DNA from: Nitrosomonas sp. Nm166
Lineage (GTDB): Bacteria; Pseudomonadota; Gammaproteobacteria; Burkholderiales; Nitrosomonadaceae
Direction of reading: 5' to 3'
Length of the DNA: 64,000 nucleotides
NCBI RefSeq assembly: GCF_900112825.1
Contig: NZ_FONE01000006.1
Location: 1-64,000 of the forward strand
Shown: piece after piece, positions 37,828 to 47,799 of the stretch
Layout: every line of letters starts with the position of its first letter
Position numbering within the stretch: position 1 is the stretch's first letter
The notes under the pieces: model-generated
The model's database searches: none
What the model saw: only the letters and a program-made list of their open reading frames with translations
Told to the model about the DNA's origin: nothing
Position numbers and translations under genes: made by a program

Positions 37828-38826
37828 ATGCTGTTTCAGCTCAATCAACTTTGCTGTGCCACAGAATTCTCTGAGAATTCTGATGCCACGCAATACACGC
37901 CGCATCACACCTGGTTAAGAAAGTTGCCTATGGTGTGGCTTGTTCTGGCATTGTCTTTCGTGCTCATTGCAAAGAGTTATGCAGGGGAGCATATTATTCG
38001 ATTGACAGCAGAAGAAACTCAGGATGATGGATTTGGCAATAAGCTACTGGCTTACAAAATGCTAAATCATACGATTGATGGCGTAGATATCACGAGTCGC
38101 TATAGTCCTGCAGCTACAATTCCTGGTCCTACAATTGTATTAACCGAAGGTGATACAGTTTATTTGACAATTGAAAATGCAATTTCAGGCGCTTTTACGC
38201 ATACACCTGGTATCAGTAAGCAAGTCAGCATACATGTACATGGCGTTCATTACGACATACTCAGCGACGGCACCCTTAAAGTGATTAATAAACACGATGA
38301 CGAGGGAGCCGGTAATGGACCGGAAGCAACACATACAAGCTATGAATACAAATGGAATGTTGCTCACGGAACCGCGGGTACCTGGCCCTACCATGATCAT
38401 AATTTCGAGAGCCATAACGGCTCAGAAAATAAGGGACTTTTTGGCGCCATCATTGTGAAGCCGATTGGTGCTCCCCATTATGCTAAAGAGTATGTGCTCT
38501 ATTTGGGAGATGATGCTTTCTGGGGAATGGAAATTGATGGGGTTACTCAGAAACAATCAAAACATGGCGTCAATCCATCCTTGGGTGCTGTTAAAAATAG
38601 CGATGTCAGGTTTCATTTGATTGCTATGGGCACAGATATCCACAAATTTGTTCTGGATGGTTATCAATGGCTCGATCCGGGAACACATAACCTTATCCAT
38701 CAAGTTTTAATCGGTCCGCTGGAGAAGCATGTATTTACTGTTAAGGCGAAGAATAGTGCACGGTATATGGATAACAACTTTTCTAATAGACTAATGGGCA
38801 TGGTAGGTAAGTTTAAGGTTCAATAA
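37828..38826 (+). CDS. Multicopper-oxidase-like protein A, domain-1 copper ligands only
   Basis: 332 residues, exported: a long N-region (about 34 residues with CC at 9-10), a hydrophobic core at about 35-49 and a probable cut after SYA. Two cupredoxin domains follow. Domain 1 has the trinuclear-site motifs: HVHG (H136, H138) and GTWPYHDH (H189, H191). In domain 2 the expected HTFHLHG is IHKFVLDG (only H272 kept), and the expected HCH-x3-H is replaced by MDNNFSNR near 314-321, so type-1 and second-domain trinuclear ligands are missing. AAGGAGG at 37811-37817 precedes the ATG by 10 nt. Followed after 37 nt by protein B, which shows the opposite pattern of losses. Confidence 0.92.
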   Translation: MLFQLNQLCCATEFSENSDATQYTPHHTWLRKLPMVWLVLALSFVLIAKSYAGEHIIRLTAEETQDDGFGNKLLAYKMLNHTIDGVDITSRYSPAATIPGPTIVLTEGDTVYLTIENAISGAFTHTPGISKQVSIHVHGVHYDILSDGTLKVINKHDDEGAGNGPEATHTSYEYKWNVAHGTAGTWPYHDHNFESHNGSENKGLFGAIIVKPIGAPHYAKEYVLYLGDDAFWGMEIDGVTQKQSKHGVNPSLGAVKNSDVRFHLIAMGTDIHKFVLDGYQWLDPGTHNLIHQVLIGPLEKHVFTVKAKNSARYMDNNFSNRLMGMVGKFKVQ

Positions 38827-38863
38827 ACCTGAAAAACATACCTTACAAAAACAGGATAACACC

Positions 38864-41638
38864 ATGAATAACAATATTTTTAAATTAAGAAATTCGGTCT
38901 CGATGCTGACGGTTTTCATACTGTTTGCTGTGATATTTCTGATATCACCCATGGCATTGGCAGCAACACATTACTTTACGATTACCGCCAAAACCTTACC
39001 TAATGGTCAATTGGGCTATGCTTTGGGTGGGACTGAAGGCGGCAGCAATGCAGAAGCTGTCATTCCTGGCCCGGCTTTATTTGTAAAACAGGGTGATGTG
39101 GTAAATGTAACGCTCTTCAACGAAACCGCATCTGAAGTGGGGTTTAAGGTGCCGGGTCTGAAAAACAAAAATACTACCAGAACACGCCCGGGACAGGTCC
39201 AGAAATATACTGTTTTGGCTAACAAAGCAGGGACCTATGCCTATCACGGTGATGGAAGAGAATTGCTGGGTTTGTTTGGCGCATTTATTGTTGATAAACC
39301 TAATGGTCCGGTAGATAGCTATATTAATGCGGATGGCAGCGTTGTTCCCGTTACTCAAGCCGACGTGGATAAACAATTTGTTTTATTTATGGTCGGTTCT
39401 ACTTTCTGGGGCACCGAAATAGCTAAAGATGGCACGCAAAAACCGTTGTGGGCCAATCCCAATCCGGCAGCGGTCGAAAACGATATTGTCCGTTTTCATG
39501 TCTTATCAGTAGGGCCAGGGCATACCTTTCATTTACACGCGCATCGCTGGCTGAAGACAGGAACAAATGAAATTATTGATACTAAATTGCTGAAAGAAGG
39601 TGCAGATAGTCATGCATTCACTATCAAAGCAGGAACGGGTGTCGGCGTTGGGGATTGGCAATATCATTGTCACTTGTTTGCGCATATGGAGGCAGGCATG
39701 CACGGCAGCTTCCGGGTTGATCCTGCTGGTGGGAATGGTGCCAGTGTTGTAGGTGCGTCACCCTACGGCAGAATTTTACTGGGTCCAAAGGACGAGCCAG
39801 GCTTGGTAACTTTTGAAGTTACCGATGAACCTGCCAGCTGGTTTAGAAGCGCGCGTGGTGATGCTATTGCCGCCCTTACTGATGCGAATGGAATTAGCTT
39901 AGACATTAAAACCAAATCCCTGGAAGTAATCTCTCCGGGCAGTAGTGTTAACTTTGTCATGTCAGATACCAATGCCGTGCATACCATCAGTTCCTTGTTA
40001 TGGCCTACGGGCGCGCATCATATGCCTTTTGGCCAAACCGATGCCTACCGTGGTGGGGCAATTGTCAAATTGGATACACCTGGGCTTTATGTATTTACTT
40101 GCAAAGTCCATCCTTATATGTTCGGTGCAGTTATTGTCGACGATCCTGCCACGGAGGGGCTTGATTTAGGGAATCCGGAAACTAACTATACCGTTGATCT
40201 GGTTGCAGGTATTAAAGAGTTGCCAACGAGCAGTGATCTTGCTGTTCGTTTATTGAATACGTTTTTTATCACCACTTCGCCAGATAATTGGCAGGATTAT
40301 TCTTCCGGTATTTGGAACGTAAGATTTCCCACGTTGCCAGTGAGGATTTCTGGAGCGCCATTTGGCAATGTTGCGGATGACGGAAATGGATACAAATTAT
40401 CCTTATCTGCTCTTAATGTCATCAATGCAGCACTTCCTGCAGGTAAGGTTCCATTAACACCAGGCGTGGGAGAAGTGTGGGTTAACACTCAGTTCGAGAA
40501 AACCGCTGGCAAGTACAAACCGGGCACTACTACCGTGGTTGATGCGAGCAATTGGACAGTTAAACGTAAAGTCGCACTACCACAGATCAACAACAATAAT
40601 CCACATAACATGTGGGTCAACAGAGATCAATCCGTCATTTATCAAACACAGTGGTTTGATAATAAGATTACGATGATTAATCGTGAAAATGGTAAATTAA
40701 TCAAGAACATTCGAGTAGGATATGCACCCTCTCATGTAATGACATTGCCATCAACGGATGATTTGACCATCGTTATCAATGGTGAAAATGGCATTTCGAT
40801 GATGCCAGCTGGAACAACAAGTGTTACTAAAATGCTGCCAACTCAGGCGCATGGACATATTTCTGCTCATCCACATGGTCACTGGGTAAGTGCAGATGGC
40901 TCCAGGATCGTTACGCCTAATATTAATACTGATGATGTTGGTATTTATGGAGCTACTGGTGGCATACAAGCCAGAACAGCAACAGGGCAAAACATCCCGG
41001 GTGCGCATCCGGTTGCCATTGGCATGATGCCGGATTCCAGCAAAATTTACGCCACTAACCTGTTGCATCATTCTTTAAGTGTGCTTGACGGTAATACAGG
41101 TGCGTTAACAAAAACCATTAATCTCATTGCTGACTATGATCCTATTAATGGAGCTTTTTCAGACAAGGACGGAAATGGAGAAATTGCAGTTGGTGTGCTT
41201 CCCATTCAAGTACCCGTTTCACCGGATGGGAAAGCAGTCGTCATTGCTGCGATGGGTGGGCAGATTGTTATTGTTGATACAGCTACAGATAGTATCGTCA
41301 AGATGCTGCCTTGTGACCCAGGTTGTCACGGCGCAAATTTCGGCGCAAAACAAGGCGGAGGGTATTATGCCTATGTCACAAACAAATTCTCTAACCGGCT
41401 GATTGTAGTAGACCCAGATCCAAATGGTGATGGCAACTTAAATGATGCAAAGATCGCTGGTTATGTTTCTCTGGTTGAGAGTGCGGAGAGCGCCAAAGAT
41501 GATACTGTCAGTGGCTTACCGGGATTTGGTGGGCAAGGGGTTCTGGCCGTTCCGAATGTTTATAATGGCTGGGTGCAGAATCTCCCTGCCCATTGGAAGG
41601 AAGGTTTGACGACTGCACAGCAGAATCCAATTGATTAA
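38864..41638 (+). CDS. Multicopper-oxidase-like protein B with extra cupredoxin and propeller
   Basis: 924 residues with a Sec signal peptide (cut after ALA, about residue 33). Domain 1 (34-145) has lost most copper ligands: FKVPG replaces HxHG and YHGD replaces YHSH. Domain 2 (about 165-288) is complete: HTFHLH (H220, H223, H225), and HCH at 268-270 with H274 and M279. A third cupredoxin (about 310-428) has a type-1 site: H373, C413, H416, M419. Residues about 535-905 form repeats with YVTN-like propeller blades (IYATNLLHHSLSVLDGNTGA). AGGATAACACC precedes the ATG. Likely periplasmic; partner of protein A upstream. Substrate unknown. Confidence 0.93.
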   Translation: MNNNIFKLRNSVSMLTVFILFAVIFLISPMALAATHYFTITAKTLPNGQLGYALGGTEGGSNAEAVIPGPALFVKQGDVVNVTLFNETASEVGFKVPGLKNKNTTRTRPGQVQKYTVLANKAGTYAYHGDGRELLGLFGAFIVDKPNGPVDSYINADGSVVPVTQADVDKQFVLFMVGSTFWGTEIAKDGTQKPLWANPNPAAVENDIVRFHVLSVGPGHTFHLHAHRWLKTGTNEIIDTKLLKEGADSHAFTIKAGTGVGVGDWQYHCHLFAHMEAGMHGSFRVDPAGGNGASVVGASPYGRILLGPKDEPGLVTFEVTDEPASWFRSARGDAIAALTDANGISLDIKTKSLEVISPGSSVNFVMSDTNAVHTISSLLWPTGAHHMPFGQTDAYRGGAIVKLDTPGLYVFTCKVHPYMFGAVIVDDPATEGLDLGNPETNYTVDLVAGIKELPTSSDLAVRLLNTFFITTSPDNWQDYSSGIWNVRFPTLPVRISGAPFGNVADDGNGYKLSLSALNVINAALPAGKVPLTPGVGEVWVNTQFEKTAGKYKPGTTTVVDASNWTVKRKVALPQINNNNPHNMWVNRDQSVIYQTQWFDNKITMINRENGKLIKNIRVGYAPSHVMTLPSTDDLTIVINGENGISMMPAGTTSVTKMLPTQAHGHISAHPHGHWVSADGSRIVTPNINTDDVGIYGATGGIQARTATGQNIPGAHPVAIGMMPDSSKIYATNLLHHSLSVLDGNTGALTKTINLIADYDPINGAFSDKDGNGEIAVGVLPIQVPVSPDGKAVVIAAMGGQIVIVDTATDSIVKMLPCDPGCHGANFGAKQGGGYYAYVTNKFSNRLIVVDPDPNGDGNLNDAKIAGYVSLVESAESAKDDTVSGLPGFGGQGVLAVPNVYNGWVQNLPAHWKEGLTTAQQNPID

Positions 41639-41676
41639 TAATTAATTTGATAGAATAGAAAGGCTATTTTCTTGAG

Positions 41677-41708
41677 ACGGCTACTCGCTAAGGCGAGTAG
41701 CCGTTTTC
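41677..41708 (+). terminator. Intrinsic terminator of the copper cassette
   Basis: ACGGCTACTCGC at 41677-41688 pairs perfectly over 12 bp with GCGAGTAGCCGT at 41693-41704 around TAAG, followed by TTTCATTTT. Strong stem, moderate T-tail. It closes the regulator/oxidase cassette about 40 nt after protein B. Confidence 0.9.
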
Positions 41709-42018
41709 ATTTTATAAGTTAATATCTTTTATCGGAGATAAAGATAGCTCTGCGAGTCATTATGCATCAATATTGTTAACCTCAAGGAGGAGTAGATATA
41801 AGCTGGATAATAAGTATTAATTGATTAATTTGTGTAGTTTCTGATCTGTATAATATTTATTGCTTTAATTTCTTATGAGTATTTAGTTCGAACTACGCAA
41901 CAGGAATACGTTATGCTATTTCTAACGATTTGTTAGATTGCTTTGAATTAATTAATAAAGATTGTTGGGTCTTCTAGCCTGACGTCCATTTTGCCAAAGT
42001 TAAGGATAATTTCAGAAA
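41709..42018. other. Intergenic stretch before manC
   Basis: About 310 bp of AT-rich sequence without a plausible ORF. A TATAAT lies at 41849-41854, immediately preceded by TG, and could be the -10 of a manC promoter, but no -35 at proper spacing is convincing. AAGGAGGAG near 41785 has no start codon at usable distance and may be chance. Confidence 0.4.
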
Positions 42019-43458
42019 ATGCATTCAAACATTCACCCCGTCATTCTTTCCGGTGGAAGTGGCACCCGGTTATGGCCGCTTTCTCGCGCTAATTACCCAA
42101 AACAGCTATTGCCACTGGTTAGTAAAGAAACCATGCTGCAAGCAACGCTGATGCGGGCAGCGGCTTTATTGAATGCCCAAGCCCCCATTCTTGTGTGCAA
42201 TTCTGAATATCGATTTTTGACCCAAGAGCAATGTGAAGCGATCAGCATTCAACCTGAAGCAATTTACCTTGAATCGGTTGGCCGCAACACGGCGCCAGCG
42301 ATTGCGCTTGCCGCATTTCATCTTGCCCAGGTCGACGAAGATGCCATTATGCTCGTACTGCCAGCCGATCATGTTCTCGAAGATCAGGCTGCTTTTGCAC
42401 AAGCTGTGGAAACAGCCATAATTGCTGCTCATGAAGGCTATCTCGTCACTTTTGGAATCATGCCTGATGTACCAGAAACTGGTTATGGCTATATTAAAAT
42501 AGGTGAAGCTCTTGCATTTGCCTCAGCCACTTCGCTCACTGCATATCAAGTACAATCCTTTTCCGAAAAGCCCAGTCTGGAAACTGCTACAGCCTATCTG
42601 CAGAAGGGTGGTTATACGTGGAATAGCGGGATGTTTGTTTTTACGGCTAAGCGTTATCTGCAGGAACTGCAACGACACCGGCCAGACATTTTTACTACTG
42701 TCGAGAAAGCCTGGCAAAAGAGAACCATGGATCTGGGTTTTGTCCGTCCTGATAAGGATGATTTTATGGCTTGCCCATCAGAATCTATCGATTATGCCAT
42801 TATGCAGGTAACTGATTGTGCGGCTGTTGTACCCGTACAGTTGGGTTGGAATGATGTGGGATCGTGGAATTCTCTTTGGCAGATTGCTCCTAAAGATGAG
42901 AATGGCAACTTTACGAGTGGAGATACGCTGGTGATGGATACTCAACGAAGTTACATTCGTGCAGAAGATCGCCTGGTTTCCGTGATTGGTCTGGATGACG
43001 TTATTGTGGTAGAAACGGCCGATGCCGTGCTGGTGATGCACAAGAGTAAAACCCAGCAACTTAAGGCTGCAATACAGCATTTTGAGTCCAATCGCCGCAA
43101 GGAGCATCTCGATCATTTGCGCATTCATCGTCCCTGGGGCTGGTACGAGGGTATTGATAGAGGAGAGCGATTTCAGGTCAAGCGCATCATGGTGAAACCG
43201 GGGGGGAAGCTGTCATTGCAAATGCACCATCATAGAGCGGAACATTGGGTGGTAGTCAGTGGTACTGCTAAAGTGACAGTGGAAAATAAAGAAACTTTGT
43301 TCGCAGAAAATCAATCTACTTATATTCCACTGGGCAAACCTCATCGTCTGGAAAATCCTGGAAAAATTCCTCTGCATTTAATAGAAGTGCAATCGGGAGC
43401 CTATCTTGGAGAAGACGATATTGTGAGATTCGAAGATTCTTATGGGCGCACCATTTAG
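42019..43458 (+). CDS. manC: Mannose-1-P guanylyltransferase / mannose-6-P isomerase
   Basis: 479-residue bifunctional enzyme (type II PMI; also called AlgA or CpsB) that makes GDP-mannose and isomerises fructose-6-P to mannose-6-P. The N-terminal nucleotidyltransferase signature is LSGGSGTRLWPLSRANYPKQ; FSEKP, WNSGMFVF and VGWNDVGSW-like LGWNDVGSW follow. The C-terminal cupin isomerase has PWGWYEGID, SLQMHHHRAEHWVVVSGTA and PLGKPHRLENPG. Serves polysaccharide or GDP-sugar synthesis, but no glycosyltransferase genes are adjacent, so the pathway is undefined here. Confidence 0.96.
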   Translation: MHSNIHPVILSGGSGTRLWPLSRANYPKQLLPLVSKETMLQATLMRAAALLNAQAPILVCNSEYRFLTQEQCEAISIQPEAIYLESVGRNTAPAIALAAFHLAQVDEDAIMLVLPADHVLEDQAAFAQAVETAIIAAHEGYLVTFGIMPDVPETGYGYIKIGEALAFASATSLTAYQVQSFSEKPSLETATAYLQKGGYTWNSGMFVFTAKRYLQELQRHRPDIFTTVEKAWQKRTMDLGFVRPDKDDFMACPSESIDYAIMQVTDCAAVVPVQLGWNDVGSWNSLWQIAPKDENGNFTSGDTLVMDTQRSYIRAEDRLVSVIGLDDVIVVETADAVLVMHKSKTQQLKAAIQHFESNRRKEHLDHLRIHRPWGWYEGIDRGERFQVKRIMVKPGGKLSLQMHHHRAEHWVVVSGTAKVTVENKETLFAENQSTYIPLGKPHRLENPGKIPLHLIEVQSGAYLGEDDIVRFEDSYGRTI

Positions 43459-43473
43459 CGAATCAGGACGCGC

Positions 43474-43692
43474 CTATTCATCCTCATCAACTACCTCAAA
43501 GCCTGCATCAATAATGGTCTCTTTGAGTAAATGAGTACTGATATCAGTCGGGTCATACTGAACGATTGCTTGAGCGGCGTCGAGAGAAACTTCGGCTCGG
43601 CTTACTCCTTTCAAATTATTGAGGACGGTTTTAATGCTGTTAACGCAGCCCATGCAGGTCATGCCTTTAATCTTGATAGTGGTTGTTTGCAT
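43474..43692 (-). CDS. copZ: Heavy-metal-associated domain protein, copper chaperone type
   Basis: 72-residue single HMA domain with the metal-binding GMTCMGC motif (C13, C16), then a typical beta-alpha-beta fold phrase (VNSIKTVLNNLKGVSRAEV) and IIDAGFEV. Likely carries Cu(I) to CopA, whose gene lies 22 nt upstream on the same strand. An acidic C-terminal VDEDE is present. Fits the copper theme of this region. Confidence 0.92.
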   Translation of the reverse strand: MQTTTIKIKGMTCMGCVNSIKTVLNNLKGVSRAEVSLDAAQAIVQYDPTDISTHLLKETIIDAGFEVVDEDE

Positions 43693-43714
43693 TGTAGTTC
43701 CTTTATGAAAAGTT

Positions 43715-46108
43715 TTAATGATTGGCTTGCCAGCGCTTCAATAGTAATGAATTGCTGACGACTGATACGGAACTCATGGCCATGGCGGCTCCGGCAATCA
43801 CCGGATTGAGCATGCCGATGGCAGCTAATGGAATACCTAGCGCATTATAAATAAAAGCAAAGAACAGGTTTTGGCGGATTTTCTTGAGTGTAGTACGCGA
43901 CAGAGAGATCGCGTCAGCGACGCTCATCAAGTCGTTGCGTATCAAGGTGATATCGGCCGCTTCAATCGCGACATCCGAACCGGCACCAATGGCGAAACTC
44001 ACATCCGCAGCTGCCAGAGCCGGCGCGTCGTTGATACCATCGCCGACCATGGCGGTAAATTTACCGCTTGCTTTCAGCTTCATCACTTCAGCGGCTTTAT
44101 CTTGCGGTAAGACTTCAGCGCGATATTGCGTAATGCCTGTGTGTTTGGCGACGGCAGAGGCTGTTACGGCATTGTCACCGGTCAGCATAACTACTTCGAT
44201 GCCCATCGCTTGTAAACGTTCAACGGCTTTGAAGGAGGTATCACGCACGCGGTCTGCGATGCCCAGATAACCGAGCACTTTGGGAGTATTATCTGAAGTA
44301 GATGCAATCCCGATGACGGTTTTGCCTTCTGCCTGTAAGGCGGTGATCTGTTTTTCATCAATCATGGTGCCTTGCTCGGCTAGAAATTTGGGTGAACCCA
44401 GCAGGTATTGTGTGTCATCCATGCGAGCTGTAACGCCACTACCGGTGACGGCAGAGAAACCCTGAATGGATTGGAGGGGCAGTTGCATTTTCTGCGCACT
44501 GCCCAGAATTGCTCGGGCTAGCGGATGTTCGGATCCTTGTTCCAGCGAAGCCGCCACTTGCAGTAACTCCTGCGTACTGATGGATGCAATGGGAACAATG
44601 TCGGTAACTTCCGGTTTACCCTCAGTCAGTGTGCCAGTTTTATCGACAATGATGGTTTGAATTTTCTCGGCATGTTCCAGCGCGGCTGCATTTTTGACCA
44701 GCACGCCAGCCTGCGCGCCGCGTCCGGTGCCAACCATGATCGCGGTAGGTGTTGCCAGTCCCAAGGCGCACGGGCAGGCAATGACTAAAACGGCGACGGC
44801 ATTGATGAGCGCAGCAACAAAGTCATCTGTAAGCCACCAGCTAATTCCCAGGGTCAGAATGCTGATCACCACGACAACCGGGACAAATATCCCTGATATC
44901 GTATCTGCCATGCGTTGAATGGGTGCCTTGGAGCCTTGCGCTTCTTCGACCAGACGAATAATGGCAGCCAGTTGGGTATGTTCGCCGACACTGGTTGCGC
45001 GACACTTGAGCAGGCCTTGCTGATTCTGGGTGGCAGCGAAGACTTTTGATTCCACCTGTTTAGTAACAGGTAAGCTTTCGCCAGTCAGCATGGATTCATT
45101 AACGCTGGAGATTCCTTCAATGACGATGCCATCGACCGGCAGATTTTCACCCGACCGGACAATAAAAATATCATTGACTTGCAGACTGCTGACCGGTACT
45201 TCGAGGATTTCTCCGTTGCGCTCAATACGGGCCGTTTTAGGCTGTAATCTGATCAGGGCTTCGATAGCTTCAGAAGTTTTTCCTTTGGCGCGGGCTTCCA
45301 TCAATTTACCCAGCAGAACCAGCGTAATGATAGCTGCACTGGCCTCAAAATAGACATGCTGATCCAGCCTGAATGCTGTGACCACGGCACTGAAAAAATA
45401 AGCCATGCTGGTGCCTAACGCGATGAGGACATCCATATTGGCACCACCGCCACGCAGAGAATGCCAAGCTCCAATATAGAAGCGCTGCCCTATCCAGAAT
45501 TGCACGGGAGTTGCCAGTAGCCATTGCAGCCACCGGGGCAACATGTCCGCATGATCGCCGGAAAACATGGCGCCCATCTGCAACACCAACGGTAGAGTGA
45601 GAATTGCTGAAATCCAGAATAAACGTAATTCTGCTTGATATGCTGCCATCCGGCGTGCTTTTTCTTCAGCATGGCTAAATTCGCTGATTTCGTTCGCGCC
45701 ATAACCCGCATTGATCACAGCATTAATTAAGTCATCCACCGTCACGAGACCCGGCATGAAACTAACTTTGGCTGTTTCGGTTGCGACATTCACAGTGGCT
45801 GAGACACCGGGCAATTTATTCAGCGCTTTTTCGATATGCCCAGCACAGGCTGTGCAGGTCATTTTGTGCAATTGCAATTGCACAGACCGTGGTGCAATAT
45901 GAAAACCGGCTTTTTTTATAACACCGATCAGCATGTCAGTTTTGACTTGGCTTTCGTCATAATTTACATGGGCTTTCTCATTAGCGAAATTGACGGCCGC
46001 CTGAACACCGGGAAGCTTGTTCAGATTCTTTTCGATACGCGCCGCGCAGGCAGCGCAAGTCATACCTTCAATGGGTAATTCGATTTGTTTGAGGGCTGGA
46101 GCGTTCAA
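43715..46108 (-). CDS. copA: Cu(I)-exporting P1B-type ATPase
   Basis: 797 residues. Two N-terminal HMA domains carry CxxC: C18/C21 ([13 protein letters not shown]) and C85/C88 ([13 protein letters not shown]). The transmembrane metal site is CPC in VIACPCALG, phosphorylation at [13 protein letters not shown], the phosphatase TGES (MLTGES), the HP motif SEHPLA and the hinge [16 protein letters not shown]. The pattern is Cu(I) rather than Zn/Cd. Exports copper from the cytoplasm. First gene with copZ behind it; no CueR- or CopY-type operator was identified upstream. Confidence 0.97.
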   Translation of the reverse strand: MNAPALKQIELPIEGMTCAACAARIEKNLNKLPGVQAAVNFANEKAHVNYDESQVKTDMLIGVIKKAGFHIAPRSVQLQLHKMTCTACAGHIEKALNKLPGVSATVNVATETAKVSFMPGLVTVDDLINAVINAGYGANEISEFSHAEEKARRMAAYQAELRLFWISAILTLPLVLQMGAMFSGDHADMLPRWLQWLLATPVQFWIGQRFYIGAWHSLRGGGANMDVLIALGTSMAYFFSAVVTAFRLDQHVYFEASAAIITLVLLGKLMEARAKGKTSEAIEALIRLQPKTARIERNGEILEVPVSSLQVNDIFIVRSGENLPVDGIVIEGISSVNESMLTGESLPVTKQVESKVFAATQNQQGLLKCRATSVGEHTQLAAIIRLVEEAQGSKAPIQRMADTISGIFVPVVVVISILTLGISWWLTDDFVAALINAVAVLVIACPCALGLATPTAIMVGTGRGAQAGVLVKNAAALEHAEKIQTIIVDKTGTLTEGKPEVTDIVPIASISTQELLQVAASLEQGSEHPLARAILGSAQKMQLPLQSIQGFSAVTGSGVTARMDDTQYLLGSPKFLAEQGTMIDEKQITALQAEGKTVIGIASTSDNTPKVLGYLGIADRVRDTSFKAVERLQAMGIEVVMLTGDNAVTASAVAKHTGITQYRAEVLPQDKAAEVMKLKASGKFTAMVGDGINDAPALAAADVSFAIGAGSDVAIEAADITLIRNDLMSVADAISLSRTTLKKIRQNLFFAFIYNALGIPLAAIGMLNPVIAGAAMAMSSVSVVSNSLLLKRWQANH

Positions 46109-46185
46109 TGGGTAATTCCTAATTAGTGAAGGATCTGTAAGAAGTTGTACCTTAATTGACAGGTTAAACGCCGGGTTATAGTTTT

Positions 46186-46815
46186 TTACTGACGATCAAG
46201 TACTAAGACGCCGTCAATTAGCTGAATTCTATCGCCTTGCTGAAGATTGGATGCATCAGGAAGTGCGATGATTGCTTGACTGCCGTCACTCATGGTGATG
46301 CCGACATGATACTGATGATCCGCATGAACCATATTTCCTCCTTGAATAATAGGAATTCTCCCTGTTGTGTTGGGATGAGTTATCACGTGCGGGCGTGGCG
46401 TTAGATGAATAACTTCCCGCGCGACCGTTCCGGCAACGACACCACCTGCGATAGCATTTAAGCCGGGGGCTTGTCCAATTTTATTGACGAAGTCGATAAT
46501 GCCGCAGTTGACGCACCCTGATATAGTCGGTTGCCTGCGTATGAGGCCAGCATCTGTGCTTCTTATACTAATACTGTTACGGGGATTGCCAATGGCGGTG
46601 CCGACACGATGAATTATTCTTGGCGGCCTGTTCAGATCAGGGGGGCTTTCCGGTAAAGGTTGGCTTGGCTGGTTTTGCAGCCTTGAAGGCTGTGAATAGC
46701 TTTGGTTTATATCTGATGATTGGGCAAATAGCGTATTAACAGCAAGTAGGCTAAAAATAATCGCAATTAAGATAGCTGGTTTCGCTGCATTACCAGCAGG
46801 GCGGCTATTTGACAT
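46186..46815 (-). CDS. Secreted protein with glycine-rich SlyB-like segment
   Basis: 209 residues. A Sec signal peptide (hydrophobic [18 protein letters not shown], cut after LFA) is followed by a Gln/Ser/Pro-rich stretch and then [14 protein letters not shown] and [17 protein letters not shown], which resembles the SlyB/glycine-zipper 2TM segment where the usual motif is CxxCGxV. The C-terminus [20 protein letters not shown]-type beta sequence is like the tail of these envelope proteins. No lipobox. Probably envelope-associated; the family match is weak and function unknown. Confidence 0.75.
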   Translation of the reverse strand: MSNSRPAGNAAKPAILIAIIFSLLAVNTLFAQSSDINQSYSQPSRLQNQPSQPLPESPPDLNRPPRIIHRVGTAIGNPRNSISIRSTDAGLIRRQPTISGCVNCGIIDFVNKIGQAPGLNAIAGGVVAGTVAREVIHLTPRPHVITHPNTTGRIPIIQGGNMVHADHQYHVGITMSDGSQAIIALPDASNLQQGDRIQLIDGVLVLDRQ

Positions 46816-46933
46816 CGTTGATCTCCCGACAAGATTGATATCAATATCATGAATCGTTTTGTTAGATTGGGAAGGATTGAGTTGGTTTCATTATAACGAT
46901 TTTTGGAATACTTATGGATTACGGCGAAAATGA

Positions 46934-47737
46934 TCAATCTGCCTGCTTCGGTGTATCTTTCTTTCCTGAAGAACCTTGCTCGGATTGCGCTGGCAGATTG
47001 AGCCGGGTTTCGTTATGGTGGTTTTTAACCATAAAAGTAGCAGCAATAATGCCTAATTCGTAAAGAAGGCATAGAGGCACTGCCAGCATGAATTGTGAGA
47101 TGACATCAGGTGGTGTAAAAATGGCTGCGATGACAAATGCGCCGACGATCACGTAGGGGCGAATTTCTTTTAGCTTTTCAACCGTAATTACCCCTGTTCT
47201 GACCAAAATGATAACAAGCACGGGTACCTCAAAAGTCACACCAAAAGCGATAAACATCGATAAGACAAAGCTTAGGTATTTACCGATATCAGTCATCACG
47301 GCAACACCTTCCGGTGCAAAATAAGTAATAAACTCGAATACCAACGGTAGCGCGGCAAAATAGGCGAATGCCATGCCAAAAAAGAACAAAAAACTGCTGC
47401 CGATGACTAAAGGCAGAGCCAGGCGTTTCTCATGGGAATATAGACCGGGTGCAATGAATGCCCAGATTTGGTACAACGTGTGCGGTAATGTAATGACAAA
47501 AGCTACCATCATGGCGACTTTCATCGGTACAAAAAAAGGTGTAGCGACATCGGTGGCAATCATCTGGCCACCTTGTGGTAATTTCTCCAGCAGTGGTTGC
47601 GCCAACAGCGTATAGAGTTCGCGGGCGTAAAAAGCGCACGGAATAAAGCCGAGCATGAGTCCACTTAACGCGCATATGATCCTGGCGCGCAGTTCTACGA
47701 GGTGTGACAGGAATGAGCCTTCAAGCATGGCAATCAC
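46934..47737 (-). CDS. tatC: Twin-arginine translocase subunit TatC
   Basis: 267-residue core receptor of the Tat system with six membrane helices. It starts with SFLSHLVELRARI, contains FFVPMKVAM, the conserved FxPxF-type loop region YQIWAFIAPGLYSHEK, and the late VIVGAFVIAAIFTPPDVISQ. The C-terminal tail is hydrophilic and lysine-rich. Start may be M1 or M4. Encoded at the end of a his-hinT-tatABC operon common in betaproteobacteria. Confidence 0.96.
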   Translation of the reverse strand: MIAMLEGSFLSHLVELRARIICALSGLMLGFIPCAFYARELYTLLAQPLLEKLPQGGQMIATDVATPFFVPMKVAMMVAFVITLPHTLYQIWAFIAPGLYSHEKRLALPLVIGSSFLFFFGMAFAYFAALPLVFEFITYFAPEGVAVMTDIGKYLSFVLSMFIAFGVTFEVPVLVIILVRTGVITVEKLKEIRPYVIVGAFVIAAIFTPPDVISQFMLAVPLCLLYELGIIAATFMVKNHHNETRLNLPAQSEQGSSGKKDTPKQAD

Positions 47738-47799
47738 AAGAAGGATGATTACGTTGAACGCGGCACATCAATCGATATCCTATAAAAGTTATTAGATTG

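Noticed and set aside
41785-41800. AAGGAGGAG as a ribosome site for an unseen gene
   Set aside because: No start codon at suitable spacing and no open frame after it.
45030-45353. 107-codon plus-strand ORF inside copA
   Set aside because: Mirror of the conserved copA coding frame; product is serine/threonine-rich as expected of a shadow.
46186-46815. Copper-resistance function for the secreted protein next to copA
   Set aside because: It has no methionine- or histidine-rich copper motif beyond a CxxC and resembles SlyB-like envelope proteins; the adjacency alone is not enough.
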